Shown: one piece after another, positions 21,330-32,498 of the stretch
Numbering within the stretch: position 1 is the first letter of the stretch
How the letters are laid out: each line of letters starts with the position of its first letter
From: Clarkia xantiana subsp. parviflora
Lineage: Eukaryota > Streptophyta > Magnoliopsida > Myrtales > Onagraceae
Length of the DNA: 64,000 nucleotides
Assembly: GCA_036873135.1 (NCBI GenBank)
Contig: JAPTYO010000009.1
Coordinates: 29,595,756-29,659,755 of the forward strand
Direction of reading: 5' to 3'
Notes under the pieces: model-generated
The model's input: the letters and a program-made list of their open reading frames with translations, nothing else
What the model was told of the DNA's origin: nothing
Databases searched by the model: none
Made by a program: the position numbers and the translations under genes

Positions 21330-21572
21330 TCGTTGCTCATCTTCCTTCGGTTCTTCCATATCTCTAATAGAGTTTGCTAAAGAGGTCAACCCAACTCCTG
21401 ATAAAAATAATTGATGTAAATGCTTTAAATTCCAAATAGACCCATGACCATGAAGATGCTTCACCAAGCGACAATTTTACAAGTTCATGGTCTCTAGTTT
21501 CACCAATTGTCCGATAGAAGAAGGGAATTAACTGAAGAGACAATTTGACAGGTCCAAATTGCATGCTGAACT
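21330..21572 (-). pseudogene. Leucine-rich-repeat exon remnant of a disease-resistance (NLR-type) gene
   Basis: One minus-strand phase reads as successive plant LRRs: NLDLSNC, FPSSIGQLVKLETMNL, LVKHLHGHGSIWNLKHLHQL, FLSGVGLTSL. The spacing and the SIGQL-KLETMNL pattern fit the LRRs of cytoplasmic immune receptors. The exon ends EDEQR followed by a consensus donor GTAAGT (21329-21324). Two in-frame stops (21530-21528 and 21479-21477, both TAA) kill it. No TIR, NB-ARC or other receptor domain was seen nearby. It could also come from another LRR class, but the repeat style favours NLR. Confidence 0.6.
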
Positions 21573-22190
21573 TTGGACGAAGGTATAAACTCTAGTAGGT
21601 ACATTACATACCATGTAATTCCCATGATGGAAGAAAGCTGCAGAGCGGGTGGCGTGCGGATGGCGGGTTGGTGGCGTGTGGATGGCGGGTGGGCGGCGTC
21701 TGAACCGATTGGTGATCGATGGAAGTCTTGCCTGATGAGAGAATTAGGTTTTCAAATGGTTGTGATGAGGAGCGTTCGATGGAGTATATTCCGACTTCTG
21801 TCTTATGTTGAAGCGCCTTATGATTTGGAAAGAAGCATATGTTCACAGGGAGATGGATCGGTGGAGGTTTGTGATATTTCTGAAGGAAGAAGTGGGCCTG
21901 TAATTTTGATGCACCGGTTGGTGGTGAAAACGAAACGGTATGCTGGTTGGGGGTGAGGGCCGGTGACATTCTTAATAGTGTTAGATTAGATAGATTAGAT
22001 AGATAGATTAGATATTTTTCCAATAAAAAATAAGCTATTCTGTAAAGAATACTAACCGGCCAAATAAAAATTTGATCAGTAATGGTAATTGAATGACTGA
22101 ACAATGACATATTTTGTCGATAAAAAAATAGAGTATTTGAAAGAATAAAAAAATTAGAGTGAAAAAATGAAGGAATTGAATTCATTACAT
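21573..22190. other. GC-richer insert and short AGATAGATT repeats
   Basis: The 21620-21960 block is richer in GC than its surroundings and holds overlapping frames on both strands (minus 22185-21604, plus 21573-21956) without a recognised domain. A tandem agattagat repeat (about 21981-22014) follows. Motifs resembling inverted CACTA-like subterminal repeats lie at 22020-22110. Confidence 0.35.
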
Positions 22191-23240
22191 ATGGGAAGTT
22201 AGTTTACATGTTAACCATATGGACTAATTAGATAATTTATTCATACTTTAATATTATACTCTAACAAAACGTATATGTTGAATAGTTTGATTAGAGCAGA
22301 AGAAAAACCAACAAGTCTGATTATGATATGAGGAGTGAGGACTCCACCGGTGTTACTTTTATCATTATGAACATAAAATTGAATTGCTTCTCCTTTGTGA
22401 AATTTAGTACTTCAACTGAAAAAATGGGGTTAAGAATGCTATTAACTACCACCAGGCATTTGATGGCTCATTCACAATCTCAAAAAATGAATAACTTGTT
22501 TCACTCAAAATAATATTAATGTTTTTTATATTAATATGATTAGGGTTAGCACCTAATCATATTAAATTTCATAATTTATCACAATTGTCTACTGGGTATT
22601 CTCTATAGAAACTTTTATTAGTAGATTATTAATTGCTTTATACATATGATTATTAAATCTTTCTCCTTCAATTACATGTTTTTTTTATATAAAAAAACAT
22701 GTAAAAACACATATATTTATTAAAAAGGATAAAAAAATATTTAAAATTATTTTATGCCATATTAAAAAAACAATAATGAAAAAGTATATTTTTCTTAAAG
22801 GAAAACCTCATCTTTAAAGTTTTTTAAAAAAAATCATTTTAAAAATTTAATAACATAAAATTTAATTCGATATTTATTTTCCGTTTTTAAATAGATTTAT
22901 ATATTTTTGCTATATTTTGGAATAACAAATTGTTAAACATATATAATATTTTGATAAACTTTACAATATATGGTTTATAAAAATAATTAATGATCTGCAA
23001 ATACATTTCTCAGTCTCTGTATATCTATCTCCTACATTTAACAGCTTTTTTTTTCCCAACCGAAATAATTAAGTGCTAATCTTGTTAAATATATCACTAT
23101 TCCTATGTTCTCTGTTTCTGATATATTTTTCTGCAATCAAACTAATAATGAATTATATACACTGAAGTGTGACTATTATTATATCAGGTCATGTTCTGGA
23201 CCTCCTATAATTGCTTCGTCCTCTACACCCCCTAGGATTG
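22191..23240. other. AT-rich spacer, nothing recognised
   Basis: Very AT-rich with poly-A/T runs. A 61-codon plus frame at 22328-22513 has no motif I recognise. No repeat or gene is supported. Confidence 0.4.
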
Positions 23241-23244
23241 TTAG

Positions 23245-23760
23245 TTCTATGTTTTTGGTAACATTGTGGAATCTCCAATTGTTACCAAAGTTAGGATGTT
23301 CATCTTGAAGATGTGTGTTAACAGCCTCCCTCTTGGATATAATTTAGCCAAAATAGTCCCTACTGCGAATCCATTTTGTTGTTTTTTTTCCAGAACTCTT
23401 TTGAATCTTGAGACCATCTTATGTGGGATTGTGCATTTACAAGAAGAGAGTGCTTTGCTAGCTTCCTTTATGGTTAGGCCAAATATTTTCCCACTTAGGG
23501 AATTTCAACAATGACTGTCGTATGGGTTAGGGTCTTTTAGTGGTCAATCTAGGAAATGTTTAGTACTGCAAAATTGTCTTGTAATAAGGGCTATTTGTTT
23601 GGAATGAAATGACTATGTTTTCAAAAATCTTATCCCGTCTATTGAGTTTGTAATTTATCGTTTTTATAGAGCTTGTGATGATAATTTGTTGGCTTCTGTC
23701 ACTTTACCAGGAGCAGCAGGAAATAGGGAACGTGATGCCCCCATCATCCATAGGTCAGTA
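23245..23760 (+). pseudogene. LINE-type (non-LTR) zinc-binding and RNase H region fragment
   Basis: The plus frame reads PIVTKVRMFILKMCVNSLPL then GYNLAKI, FCCFFS, LETILCGIVHLQEES. This follows the zf-RVT pattern of plant L1-type elements (KVR-F-W-...LPT-NL...C-C...E--H--C). Downstream, NDYVFKNLIPSIEFVIYRFYRACDD fits the linker to RNase H. Stops and frame slips occur throughout. It is a dead fragment and no RT core is present. Confidence 0.5.
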
Positions 23761-23829
23761 ACGGACGTTGTTGCAGAGTACCATCACTTTTGTTGTGTTA
23801 TATCAGATTGTACAGTAAATACCAATCCA

Positions 23830-25154
23830 TAAAAGACCCTTTCTTTACTGATAGATTTTATGCTTAATATAGAATCAAATCAGTTAAAGATATATTGCAT
23901 ATTAATTATATGTAGGGTAATATCTATTATATTTAATGTTACTTGACTGCTAAGTTAAGTTTTTAGTGGATTTTAAAACCTTACTTAGCCACCATGTAAT
24001 ATGGTTCGGCCGAACCTTAGGGTTTAGGACCGGAACCAAATGGGCAACTGGGTCGGGTCAACCGACCCGGATAACCAGTGGGATCCGAACCAATTCGGTT
24101 CAGATCGGGTTCCACCGGTTAATGGGTTGGGTCGACCGGCTCGGAATCCTCAATCGGTCCGACCCGGATCGGGTCGGGTCTGATCAGGTGGGCTAATGGG
24201 CCGGTTTAAATCGACCCAGTTTGAATAAAATCGAACAAACCTAATTGAACCGGCTCGGTCGAACCGGGTTGACCGGACCAGACTGGACATGACCAGTTTG
24301 ACTGGACCTGTTCGGGTCTACTGAAATTAGGTAGGTTCAAATTTAAAATCCAAATGTTTAATAACTTTAAAATTACCTACACAGTGCGAATTGGTTTAAT
24401 ATTTACACGTTTTAATCAAACCTGATGCCTAGTTTCGATTTTGGGGATGGATCTCGAAAATTGCATGATTATGGGACTGATCATTTTGTGGGTTGAATTG
24501 CAATTGTTATGAATGCATGTTAGAATTTAGTCTTGACTATGTTAAGCTAGCTGGATATTGCATGCTTGGTGGCAGAGCCCTGTTGTCAATTAATGAGTTA
24601 CTCATTAGGATACACATGCTATGCTGAGTGATATTGATAGGATCCATGTCTAAAAGTACGCATGATTTTGAAAGCATGAATTGCAAGTCAGCCCCAAATA
24701 TTTTTAAAATGATATTCAGTCACCAAATATGCATGTTTGATGTGGAGTGACTACGCATGATGCGTATGCATGATAGTTTCAGGGTATGGCCGCATGCGAT
24801 AATTTCCTAGTGTAGTAGAACTATGTATGGTTGCATGAGAAATCCTCGAAACATTTTAAAAGGGCCTTGGGAAAGCCAAGATAGGGCGTATGTAAAAGCT
24901 CTCCGTTCCGGTTAAATTAGCGATTAAACCGTTTTCAAAGAGATTGATCTATTAGAAAGGAGACGTCGGTAATGTGAACTCTTTACACAGCCCCCTTCCA
25001 TTGGTTTACTGGTGGTCGGTTAGGCTAGATGACTAATGAATCATTGTTTGTCGCGTCCTATGTCATAGATATCCGATGTAAGCAATTCTTAAAAAAAAAA
25101 AAAATAATGTAACCCTGATTTTCTCAATTGTCTGTAAATGTGTTATAGTTTCAA
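23830..25154 (+). other. Cop-1 leader (5' UTR) with ACCGG tract
   Basis: It aligns by eye with 30240-31604 (Cop-2) and with 52830-54238 on minus (Cop-3). Shared blocks are ggattttaaaaccttacttagccacc, the ACCGG/GGTCCGA tract (24000-24330), ctagctggatattgcatg, gggccttgggaaagccaag and ggtttactggtggtcggtta. No coding frame. Confidence 0.65.
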
Positions 25155-25940
25155 ATGGCATCGATGAATTCATCTAGTGCCAAAGAGATTTTAAATGAGA
25201 CAAACTATGAATCGCGGTGCAAACACATCAATGTCCTGCTAGATGACAAGGGATTGATTGAACACCTTCGAAAAACAATGAGTTGTCCAGATGCATGCTT
25301 GACCAAAGGGCTAGCATACACTCCCTTTAAGTGGGAGCAGGATGACAAAAGAGCAAGATAAATTTTTTTATCTGAAATGTCCTTGGACATTAAAGATCAG
25401 TACAAGGATATTCTGATAAAAAAATTATATCTGGGATGCTGCATTCCTGAAATACGGAAACTGCATTGCAGCTCAGTTGCACCCACTGATAGCATCTTTG
25501 GATAAAAGTCTAAAGAGTGATAGCATAAGTGTACTTGAGAAAGTATACCGCCTCCTCAACATGGTTAAACCTTTTGAGGCTGATGGTCAGCTGGCAGAAT
25601 GTGATAAAATTCTGGCCATAATCGGGGTTCTCCCAAAGTCCTGGAGAGCAACTAGGACTCTGCTGACTGTCAGTATTTCTCTGCTGGACCTTGCGTCTGT
25701 CCTGAAAATAATTGAGATGGAAGAAACTCGATTAGAAATTGTTACGCCTGTGACTAAAATGGCAGGACCTTCCTCTGGACAGAAAAGGAAATGGAAGAAC
25801 AGGAGCCAGAAACAACAGACTGTTGACCGTAAAATGTCGACCAAGTCTAAACAACACAATCTCCTTGTAAAATCGGAGAAAAATGGCAAGAACTTTAGTC
25901 CTCGCCACTCTGGTGAGGGCGGAAGTTCTAACAACCCGCA
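25155..25940 (+). pseudogene. gag: Cop-1 gag
   Basis: Starts at ATG 25155 (MASMNSSSAKEILNETNYES) directly after the leader. It has the copia UBN2-type gag pattern: LN-TNYE--CKHINVLL, then after a stop at 25359-25361 and phase changes VLPKSWRATRTLLTV. The C-terminus is basic (GQKRKWKNRSQKQQ). No zinc knuckle is seen before the frame decays. It is only distantly like the Cop-2 gag although the leaders match well. Confidence 0.65.
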
Positions 25941-25989
25941 TACCATGGTATGCAACATTAGATATGTTATTAAACTTTCGTTTCTTCTA

Positions 25990-28695
25990 CTGTCATGTTA
26001 GCTGATTCAAATCCTTCATGCATTCTTGACTAAGGTGCAACAAACCGCATAACCATAGATAGAGGGTTATTTCACATGTTTAGACGTATGTCGAAGGGTT
26101 CGAAGTTGATATAGGCGACAACTCACAAGATGAAGTCGAGGGAATAGGGAATTGCAAGTTGCCCATGCGCAACGGCAGGACCTACTTATTGAAAATGTCC
26201 TCTTTGCACCTAGAATTCGTAGAAATGTTTTTTTTTTCTTTTACTTATCTTATGAATATTGGTTTCAATTTATCATTTGAGAACTCCTTGGTTATGATCA
26301 ATAAAGGCGACGTCTTTTATGGATATGCAAATTCTTCCCATGGACTCATTGTTTTGGATTTAAGTGAAAGCAAAAATTTGAACATAATTTTTTCAATATC
26401 ATTAGGGAAATTGATACTGATACGGCCATATAGCATGCCCGGTTGGGACATATAGGCTATGAAAGAGTTTAGACACCTGATCAGAGAGGAATTTCGCCTG
26501 GTACAACTCACGTGGCGAAAACCACTTGTGAAGACTGTCTAGATGGAAAGTCCACCCGCAAACCATTCAGCGACGCTCTACGAGCCGAATATCCATTGCA
26601 TTTTATTCATTCCGACATATGTAGACCCATGAATGTCACCGCTAGGGTTTGTAAACGTTACTTCATAACTTTCATTGATGACTTTACCCTTTATGGGTTT
26701 ACTCAAATGATTACTCGTAAACCCGAGGCAATTGACTGCTTTAAGAGATATCTCAATCTCGTAGAGAATCAGCTTGATCGTAAGGTGAAAACCTTGCTCA
26801 TAGACAGAGGTGGTGAATACCTCTAAATAAGTTGATAAGTTATGCAATGAAAGGGGCATTGTCCGTCAAACTACGATCCCTTATACGCCACAACAGAACG
26901 GTGTGGTGTAGCGACGTAATCGTACACTCTTGGACATGGTAAGAGTGATGATTTCCCAGGCTCAACTTCCGATCTCCTTTTGGGGTGATGCGCTGTTGAC
27001 TGCTACTCGTGTAGTAAACCGTCTACCTACAAAATCAGTGGACACGACACCATATGAGCTGTGAACAGGTAAAGTGGTGGATCTTACCAGCCTGCGACCT
27101 TGGGGTTGCGCAGCATACACGCATCATAATGACAGCCGCTACGGAAAGTTGGGACTTAGAGGATTGAAAAGTATCTTTATAAGATGCTCGGAAAACTCTA
27201 AGGGATACGTGTTTGTGGCGGCTCAAGAAAATGGTGGTTTGGTCTAACATGAGTCCAGGGACGTTACGTTTATTGAGGATGAATTTCCTAAGCTTGGTGA
27301 CATCAACACGAATGAAATCTTAAAAGAACTTGCACATGACGAGGATGATCAGGTCCCACTTACTTCGAGTGGGAGAACGAAGGGAGAAACTACTGTGAAT
27401 GAAATGGTAAATGAGAATGGGAACATTTTCATAATAAATCCAGTGAGAGGAGTCAATCCACCCACAGAGATAACAGTTGCTGCTGGTGCGAATCAAGTAG
27501 GACCTGATAAACCTGTTACTGAATCGTTGGATGAGAATCCTATAATTCCTCAACTACCTTCTGGAAACAGTGGGGGTTGGACAACTAACTTGGTTCCTGG
27601 TCCAAGTGGCCACAAAATTCATCTCGGGTGTAGAAACCCGAGACCAAGGGGTCGTACAAGAAAGGTTGCAGGAGAAGGTTCCAGATAACCCCTTTGTTCC
27701 TAGTGGGAGCATTGTTCCTAGTGGGAGCGTAATTCAAGATGGGATTAATGAGCCTAGACGTAGTCAAAGGCAAAAAAAACTTCTCCCAACAAGTTTCCCA
27801 TCGAAAAGCGTGAGTTATTCACCCTGACATCAGTTGATGAACCGGTCATGGTTAAACAAGCTCTGGAAGGTCCTCAAGCGAAGGAATGGAGGAAATAAAT
27901 AAAAGAAGAGTTCGCCTCAATGGAAGCCAATTCGGTTTGGACATTAGTTGATCTGCCTGCTAACCGCAGGGCGATTGGGGCAAAGTGGGTTCTGAAATTG
28001 AAACTCATTACTGATGGAAACATTGAGCGATACAAAGCTCGACTTGTCGCTAAAGGATATACCCAACTCCACGGAGTGGATTTTGATGAGCTTACTCACC
28101 GACTGTGCGTTACACCACGGTCCGGACCACTTTGGCCATGGTTGCTAGCCTCGATCTTGAGATGTACCAGATGGATGTTAAGCCTGCCTTCTTTCATGGG
28201 AACTTGGAGGAAGGGATCTACATGGAGCAACCAGAGGCTTTCTCATCCCCTGGGAACGAACATAAAGTTTGTAAGCTCCAAAGGTTGATCTATTGTCTTA
28301 AACAATCGTCCCGGAAAAGGAAATCGTGGGCAACAGATTTGTGAATTTTCACGAGGATCCCTGCGTGTACACTAAGACCTCAGGGTCAAAGTATGTCATT
28401 TTGAAGTTATATGTCGATGACATTCTTCTTGCCATGAACGATGTGATTTATTTGAAGAAGTCAAAATCCTGGTTAGCATATGTATTTGAGATGAAGGACA
28501 AGGGAGAGTCCACTTACATTTTGGGGATTAAGATTGCTAGAGATCGTGTTGCTCGTAGATTATGTCTTTCTCAGGAAGCTGATCACAGTCGAATTCATGC
28601 CTTCAAAAAACATGGTTGCGGATCCATTGACTAAACCATTACGCAATGATATTTTCAAAAAACACGTAAAACTGCTTGGCTTGCGTAGGATTTAG
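25990..28695 (+). pseudogene. pol: Cop-1 pol remnant: protease, integrase, RT; RNase H mostly deleted
   Basis: Protease: ILD-stop-GATN, where the stop (26031-26033) replaces the Ser of the D-S-G active site. Integrase: HARLGH-like zinc region, core D in FIDDFT and D in LLIDRGGEYL. The position of the catalytic Glu is a TAG (TPQQNGVV-stop-RRNRTLLDM, near 26908). A long Ser/Gly/Pro linker follows. RT: RAIGAKWVLKLKL, YKARLVAKGYTQLHGVDFD, and an intact YVDD at 28410-28421. After CLSQEA the sequence jumps to MVADPLTKPLR, so nearly all RNase H is deleted. The terminal stop lies near 28693. Confidence 0.8.
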
Positions 28696-28784
28696 AAGGC
28701 TTGTAATGTATGTCAGTAACATTTTTGGATTTGAAGTAATATTTGAATAAAAGAATTGCTATTTGAGTTTAAGATATTTACGAC

Positions 28785-29067
28785 TGTAAGCATATGATAA
28801 TGGGCGCCGTAATTGGTAGCCCATAATATGTATAACTTACCTAATGAACTTGGGTAAATGTCACATTAGGGTAATTGGGCCAGACCCAAATCCCAATTGA
28901 CATGGAAGGCCCAAAATTGGGCCTCCCCAATTACATAGGTCGGCCGAAACCCTAGGTGGGGTAAAGTGGACTTTTTTCCACTTTACTTCTCCTATAAATA
29001 AGAGGCGTTAGGGGTTTTTTAGGGTTAATCACAATTCCCTCATCAGAGTGTTTTAGAGAGAAAAACC
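28785..29067 (+). repeat. Partial LTR (first 283 bases) at the left edge of Cop-2
   Basis: It starts TGTAAGCATATGATAATGGG and stops at ...gagagaaaaacc, directly followed by a full LTR. It shares with the right-edge LTR (36843) the diagnostic ccccaattacatagg and gaaaccctaggtggggtaaag, which the adjacent full LTR lacks. It contains TATAAATA (28993-29000). Confidence 0.75.
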
Positions 29068-29667
29068 TGTAAGCATATGGTGATGGGCGCCGTAATTGGT
29101 AGCCCATAATATGTATAGTTTACCTAATGAACTCGGGTAAATGTCACATTAGGGTAATTGGGCTAGACCCAAATCCCAATTGACATGGGAGGCCCAAAAT
29201 TGGGCTTCCCCAATACATAGGCCGGCCGAAACATTAGTGAGGGGTAATGTGGACTTTTGTCCACTTTACTCCTCCTATAAATAAGAGGTGTTAGAGAATA
29301 TTTAGGGTTAATCATAATTTCATCACAAGAGTGTTTTAGAGAGAAAACCCTCCTCCCACACCTACAAGGTTCGGCCGCACCAAGCATAAGACCAGGGGTG
29401 TGCCAAATTGCTTTCGAGCAACTCTCCAAAGATCTGTCCCCGTGTCAAGAATTTATCTGAGGCTTTGTTGTGGAGCTGCACCACGTAGGGCTTCTCTAAC
29501 AAGAGCCTCTACTGGTCCCGACCGGAGGATTGAGAACCCCTTCGTTCAAATGATCTTGGACTACGGTAACTGTTGAGGTATGTGTAACTCTTCCGTTGCG
29601 TAATTTCGATTACATGCACGTACCATGTTTTAGTGTTTCCGTAGTGATTACTCCCCGTAATCTAATA
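29068..29667 (+). repeat. Full 5' LTR adjoining the Cop-2 primer site (600 bases)
   Basis: It starts TGTAAGCATATGGTG and ends ...gtaatctaata immediately before the primer site; the final CA is TA. TATAAATA is at 29276-29283, with the paired GTAATGTGGAC-tttt-GTCCACTTTAC (29244-29269) just upstream. Confidence 0.85.
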
Positions 29668-29668
29668 G

Positions 29669-29681
29669 TGGTATCAGAGCC
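29669..29681 (+). other. Primer-binding site, initiator Met tRNA
   Basis: TGGTATCAGAGCC, one base after the LTR. TGGTATCAGAGC is the standard plant copia primer site complementary to initiator tRNA-Met. Confidence 0.9.
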
Positions 29682-31625
29682 TGTGTTAGGAGTTCATGAT
29701 TTTGATAAAGTGGTGTTCTTGAAAATACAAAAATTTTGGACTGAAATTTTAAAAGGAAAATTTAAAATTTTCGGAATTTTAAGTACAAGGTGGTCCGAAA
29801 TTTTCATGATGTTCATGATCTTCAAGAAAAAGGTAATATTTATCAAAATCAAACTTTGGATTGTAGATCTTATTAAAATTTGATCTTAAAATTTGACCAC
29901 TAGTTCCTAATTTGGTGTTTGTGACGAACCCTAAGATGAATTACAAGGTAAATTTTTTAAATTTCTTAGGCACCAAGTTACAAGTTTCGGCCGAACCACC
30001 TAGGGATATTGTTTACCATATTTTAATTTTTTTTTAATTAAGGTAAAAATATATCTATAATTAGGAACATTATGATAGATTCACATTAAAATATATAGAA
30101 ATATATGACTATCAATATATCTAAATATTTATATAGGGTTAAAGATATTATTGGTAGATTTAGTTACCTAAAAGATTGAGAAAATATATTGTCAGGTATT
30201 TGTTTCCCTATTAAAGATATTGACGATAAATAAAATATATATAATATATATAGTGTGCCGAATTTACATATATATATATATATATTGTTGATTGATTTAA
30301 TCTTAAAATAGAATCTTAGCACTAAATATATATATGTTTATGTGTGTGCCGATATATATATTTTAATATTGGAAAATATTTTATATAATTAATGTTACTT
30401 GGTGGCTAAGTTTAATATTTTTAATGGATTTAAAACCCTACTTGGGCCACAATGAAACATTTCGGCCCAACTTTTCAAATTTTAATTATTGGGCCGGTCC
30501 AATATGTTAAACCGGGATGAAATTAAACCGAACCATATTTTCTCAATCAGTTCGACCTATTCGGGTCGGGTCTGACCGAGGTAATTAAGTGGATCTATCC
30601 GAACTGGTTTTGAGTGTTGAACCGAACCGAAACCTATTTTCTTGGATCGGTTCGGACCGAACCAGATTTTTAAATAAAAAACCGGACCGAACCGGATTTT
30701 TGCCGGACCGAACTGGACCGAACCGGATTTTCAAACCGGATTTTCTAAATCGGATCGAATCGGACCAAAACAGACTGAAATTGACTGAACCGAACAATGT
30801 TTTCCAAACCGAATTCAAGTCAATAAAAGTAGGGAGGTCAAGTTTTAAAATCCAAATGTTTTCGAACCTCGAAATGGACTACGCAGTGTCTTGACATAGT
30901 CAAGCTAGCTGGACATTGGATGTTGTGGGCGGAGCCCTGGTTAAATATATGGAATGCACTCTAGGATAGACATGCTGTGATGGTTGTAAATGCCTAGGAT
31001 TCATGTCTAGAATGTTGCGTAATTTAATATAAGCATGAATTGCAAATCAGCTCCTAATGTTTAAAATTATTTTAAAATCGAAAACCAGTCGCCAAATATG
31101 TATGATTGTTGTGGAATTTTCATGTTTGACACATATGCTAGAATGTTTAGGATGTAGTTGCATTTGATAATTTACATGGATACAATTATATATGCAAGCA
31201 TGAGTTCCTCGGAACATTAGACGCATGACGCGTAAGCATGAGTGTGATTTGTTTGATGAATGTTACTTGCGTATGATAATTTACATGGTTAGTAGAATTA
31301 TATATGCATGAGTAAATTCATCGGAATATTTTCAAAAATATAAAGGGCCTTGGGAAAGCCAAGATCGGGTTTGCTTGTTTTAAAATTCCCGTTCCAGTAA
31401 TTTGCGATTAAACCGTTTTAAAATACTGATCTATTGGATTGAAAACAGCGGTAATGTGAACTCTTTCACAGCCATCTTCCATTGATTTACTAGTGGTCGG
31501 TTGGTTTAGATGACTGATGAATCATTATCTGTCGGATTCAATCTTAATAGATATCTGATGTATGCAATTCTTTCTCAAAATGTTATTGTCTACCTAATTT
31601 TTGCATGATTGTTAAAGTGTTAGCA
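29682..31625 (+). other. Cop-2 leader (long 5' UTR) with ACCGG tract
   Basis: About 1.9 kb without a coding frame. It includes TA-rich blocks (30200-30370), an ACCGGACCGAACCGG tract (about 30440-30800) and the blocks shared with Cop-1 and Cop-3. This is unusually long for a copia leader. Confidence 0.65.
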
Positions 31626-32498
31626 ATGGCTGCGATCAGCAATGTAATCTCCCAAATGAACAAGGGAGTGAGATTGAACAGCAACACTTATAAGATCTGG
31701 AATAAGCGAGCGAAAATGGTAATTACTGAAATGAGAGGTATAGAGCATCTGACTATGAAGAAAGTCATGCTAGAGGGAGACTTCACGGGTGAACTGGAGA
31801 AAACCCATGATGAATGGGATGCAAAGGACCAGGAGATCCGTTCCGCCTTGCTGTCACTGCTTGAGGATGACATACTCTATGGGTATGATCACTATAAGTC
31901 TGCCAAGGACCTATGGGATGGTCTCAAGGCATGGTTTGGTGTTTACACCACTGCCCAGAATCGATCGTTGAACATCGCTTTAGACTCATACAAAATGAAT
32001 CCAAAGCATACAATGAAGAAGCATTTCAGACACATGTCTAACATGCTTGCTGAACTCAAGGAAGCAGGAGAAATCCCGACGGAGGAACAGAAAGTCCAAT
32101 GCGTAATCCGATCCTTACCTGAATCTTGGAGTAGCATGAAAATGCACTTTACCCATGCCACTCAACTCGATAACCTCGAAAAAGTGCGAGTTCATCTCGA
32201 GCTTGAAGAGGATCGTCTCAAGGCTGAAAAGCCTATGGCGGAAATGCATATCGCATCCTCATTTCCAGCTGAGCAAATGGGTAAGCGCAAGAGAAAGGGA
32301 AAAAATCTCCAGGTCAAGGCTGACAAGCCCCTAGCTCCGAAACCTCAGAAGAAATTCAAGCGAAAGAAATTCGGTGGTAAGAAAGGCAAAGCAAAACCGA
32401 CACGTAAAGAGGAAACTCGAACGTGTTTTAGGTGTGGCGTGAAAAGACACCTTGCTAATGCCTATACCAATCCTCCCAAGGTACGTGCTGAAGAATAA
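31626..32498 (+). CDS. gag: Cop-2 gag (intact frame)
   Basis: Gag forms the particle core. The first ATG of the frame is at 31605, but ATG 31626 (MAAISNVISQMNKG) sits where the other copies start. The frame is open to TAA 32496-32498. UBN2-type features are LNSNTYKIWNKRAKMVI, W-AKDQEIRSALLSLLEDDI, SAKDLWDGLKAWFG, LPESWSSMKMHFTH. A strongly basic tail (KKFKRKKFGGKKGKAKP) precedes a zinc knuckle CFRCGVKRHLANAY: C-x2-C-x4-H is present, but the last Cys is Tyr. It is the only unbroken retroelement gag frame with an ATG in the window, in an element whose pol is dead. Confidence 0.8.
   Translation: MAAISNVISQMNKGVRLNSNTYKIWNKRAKMVITEMRGIEHLTMKKVMLEGDFTGELEKTHDEWDAKDQEIRSALLSLLEDDILYGYDHYKSAKDLWDGLKAWFGVYTTAQNRSLNIALDSYKMNPKHTMKKHFRHMSNMLAELKEAGEIPTEEQKVQCVIRSLPESWSSMKMHFTHATQLDNLEKVRVHLELEEDRLKAEKPMAEMHIASSFPAEQMGKRKRKGKNLQVKADKPLAPKPQKKFKRKKFGGKKGKAKPTRKEETRTCFRCGVKRHLANAYTNPPKVRAEE

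Larger units (their letters stand above)
23830..28784 (+). mobile_element. Cop-1: copia element, left part (5' LTR missing; continues at 37201-38797)
   Basis: It holds a leader with ACCGG tract, gag, protease, integrase and RT remnants, then the start of the 3' UTR. The 3' UTR is cut at acgac (28780-28784) by Cop-2 and resumes at atgac (37201), a one-mismatch target duplication. The rest of the 3' UTR and its LTR lie at 37201-38797. No 5' LTR or primer site is present, so the 5' end is truncated; its exact left edge near 23830 is approximate. Confidence 0.75.
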
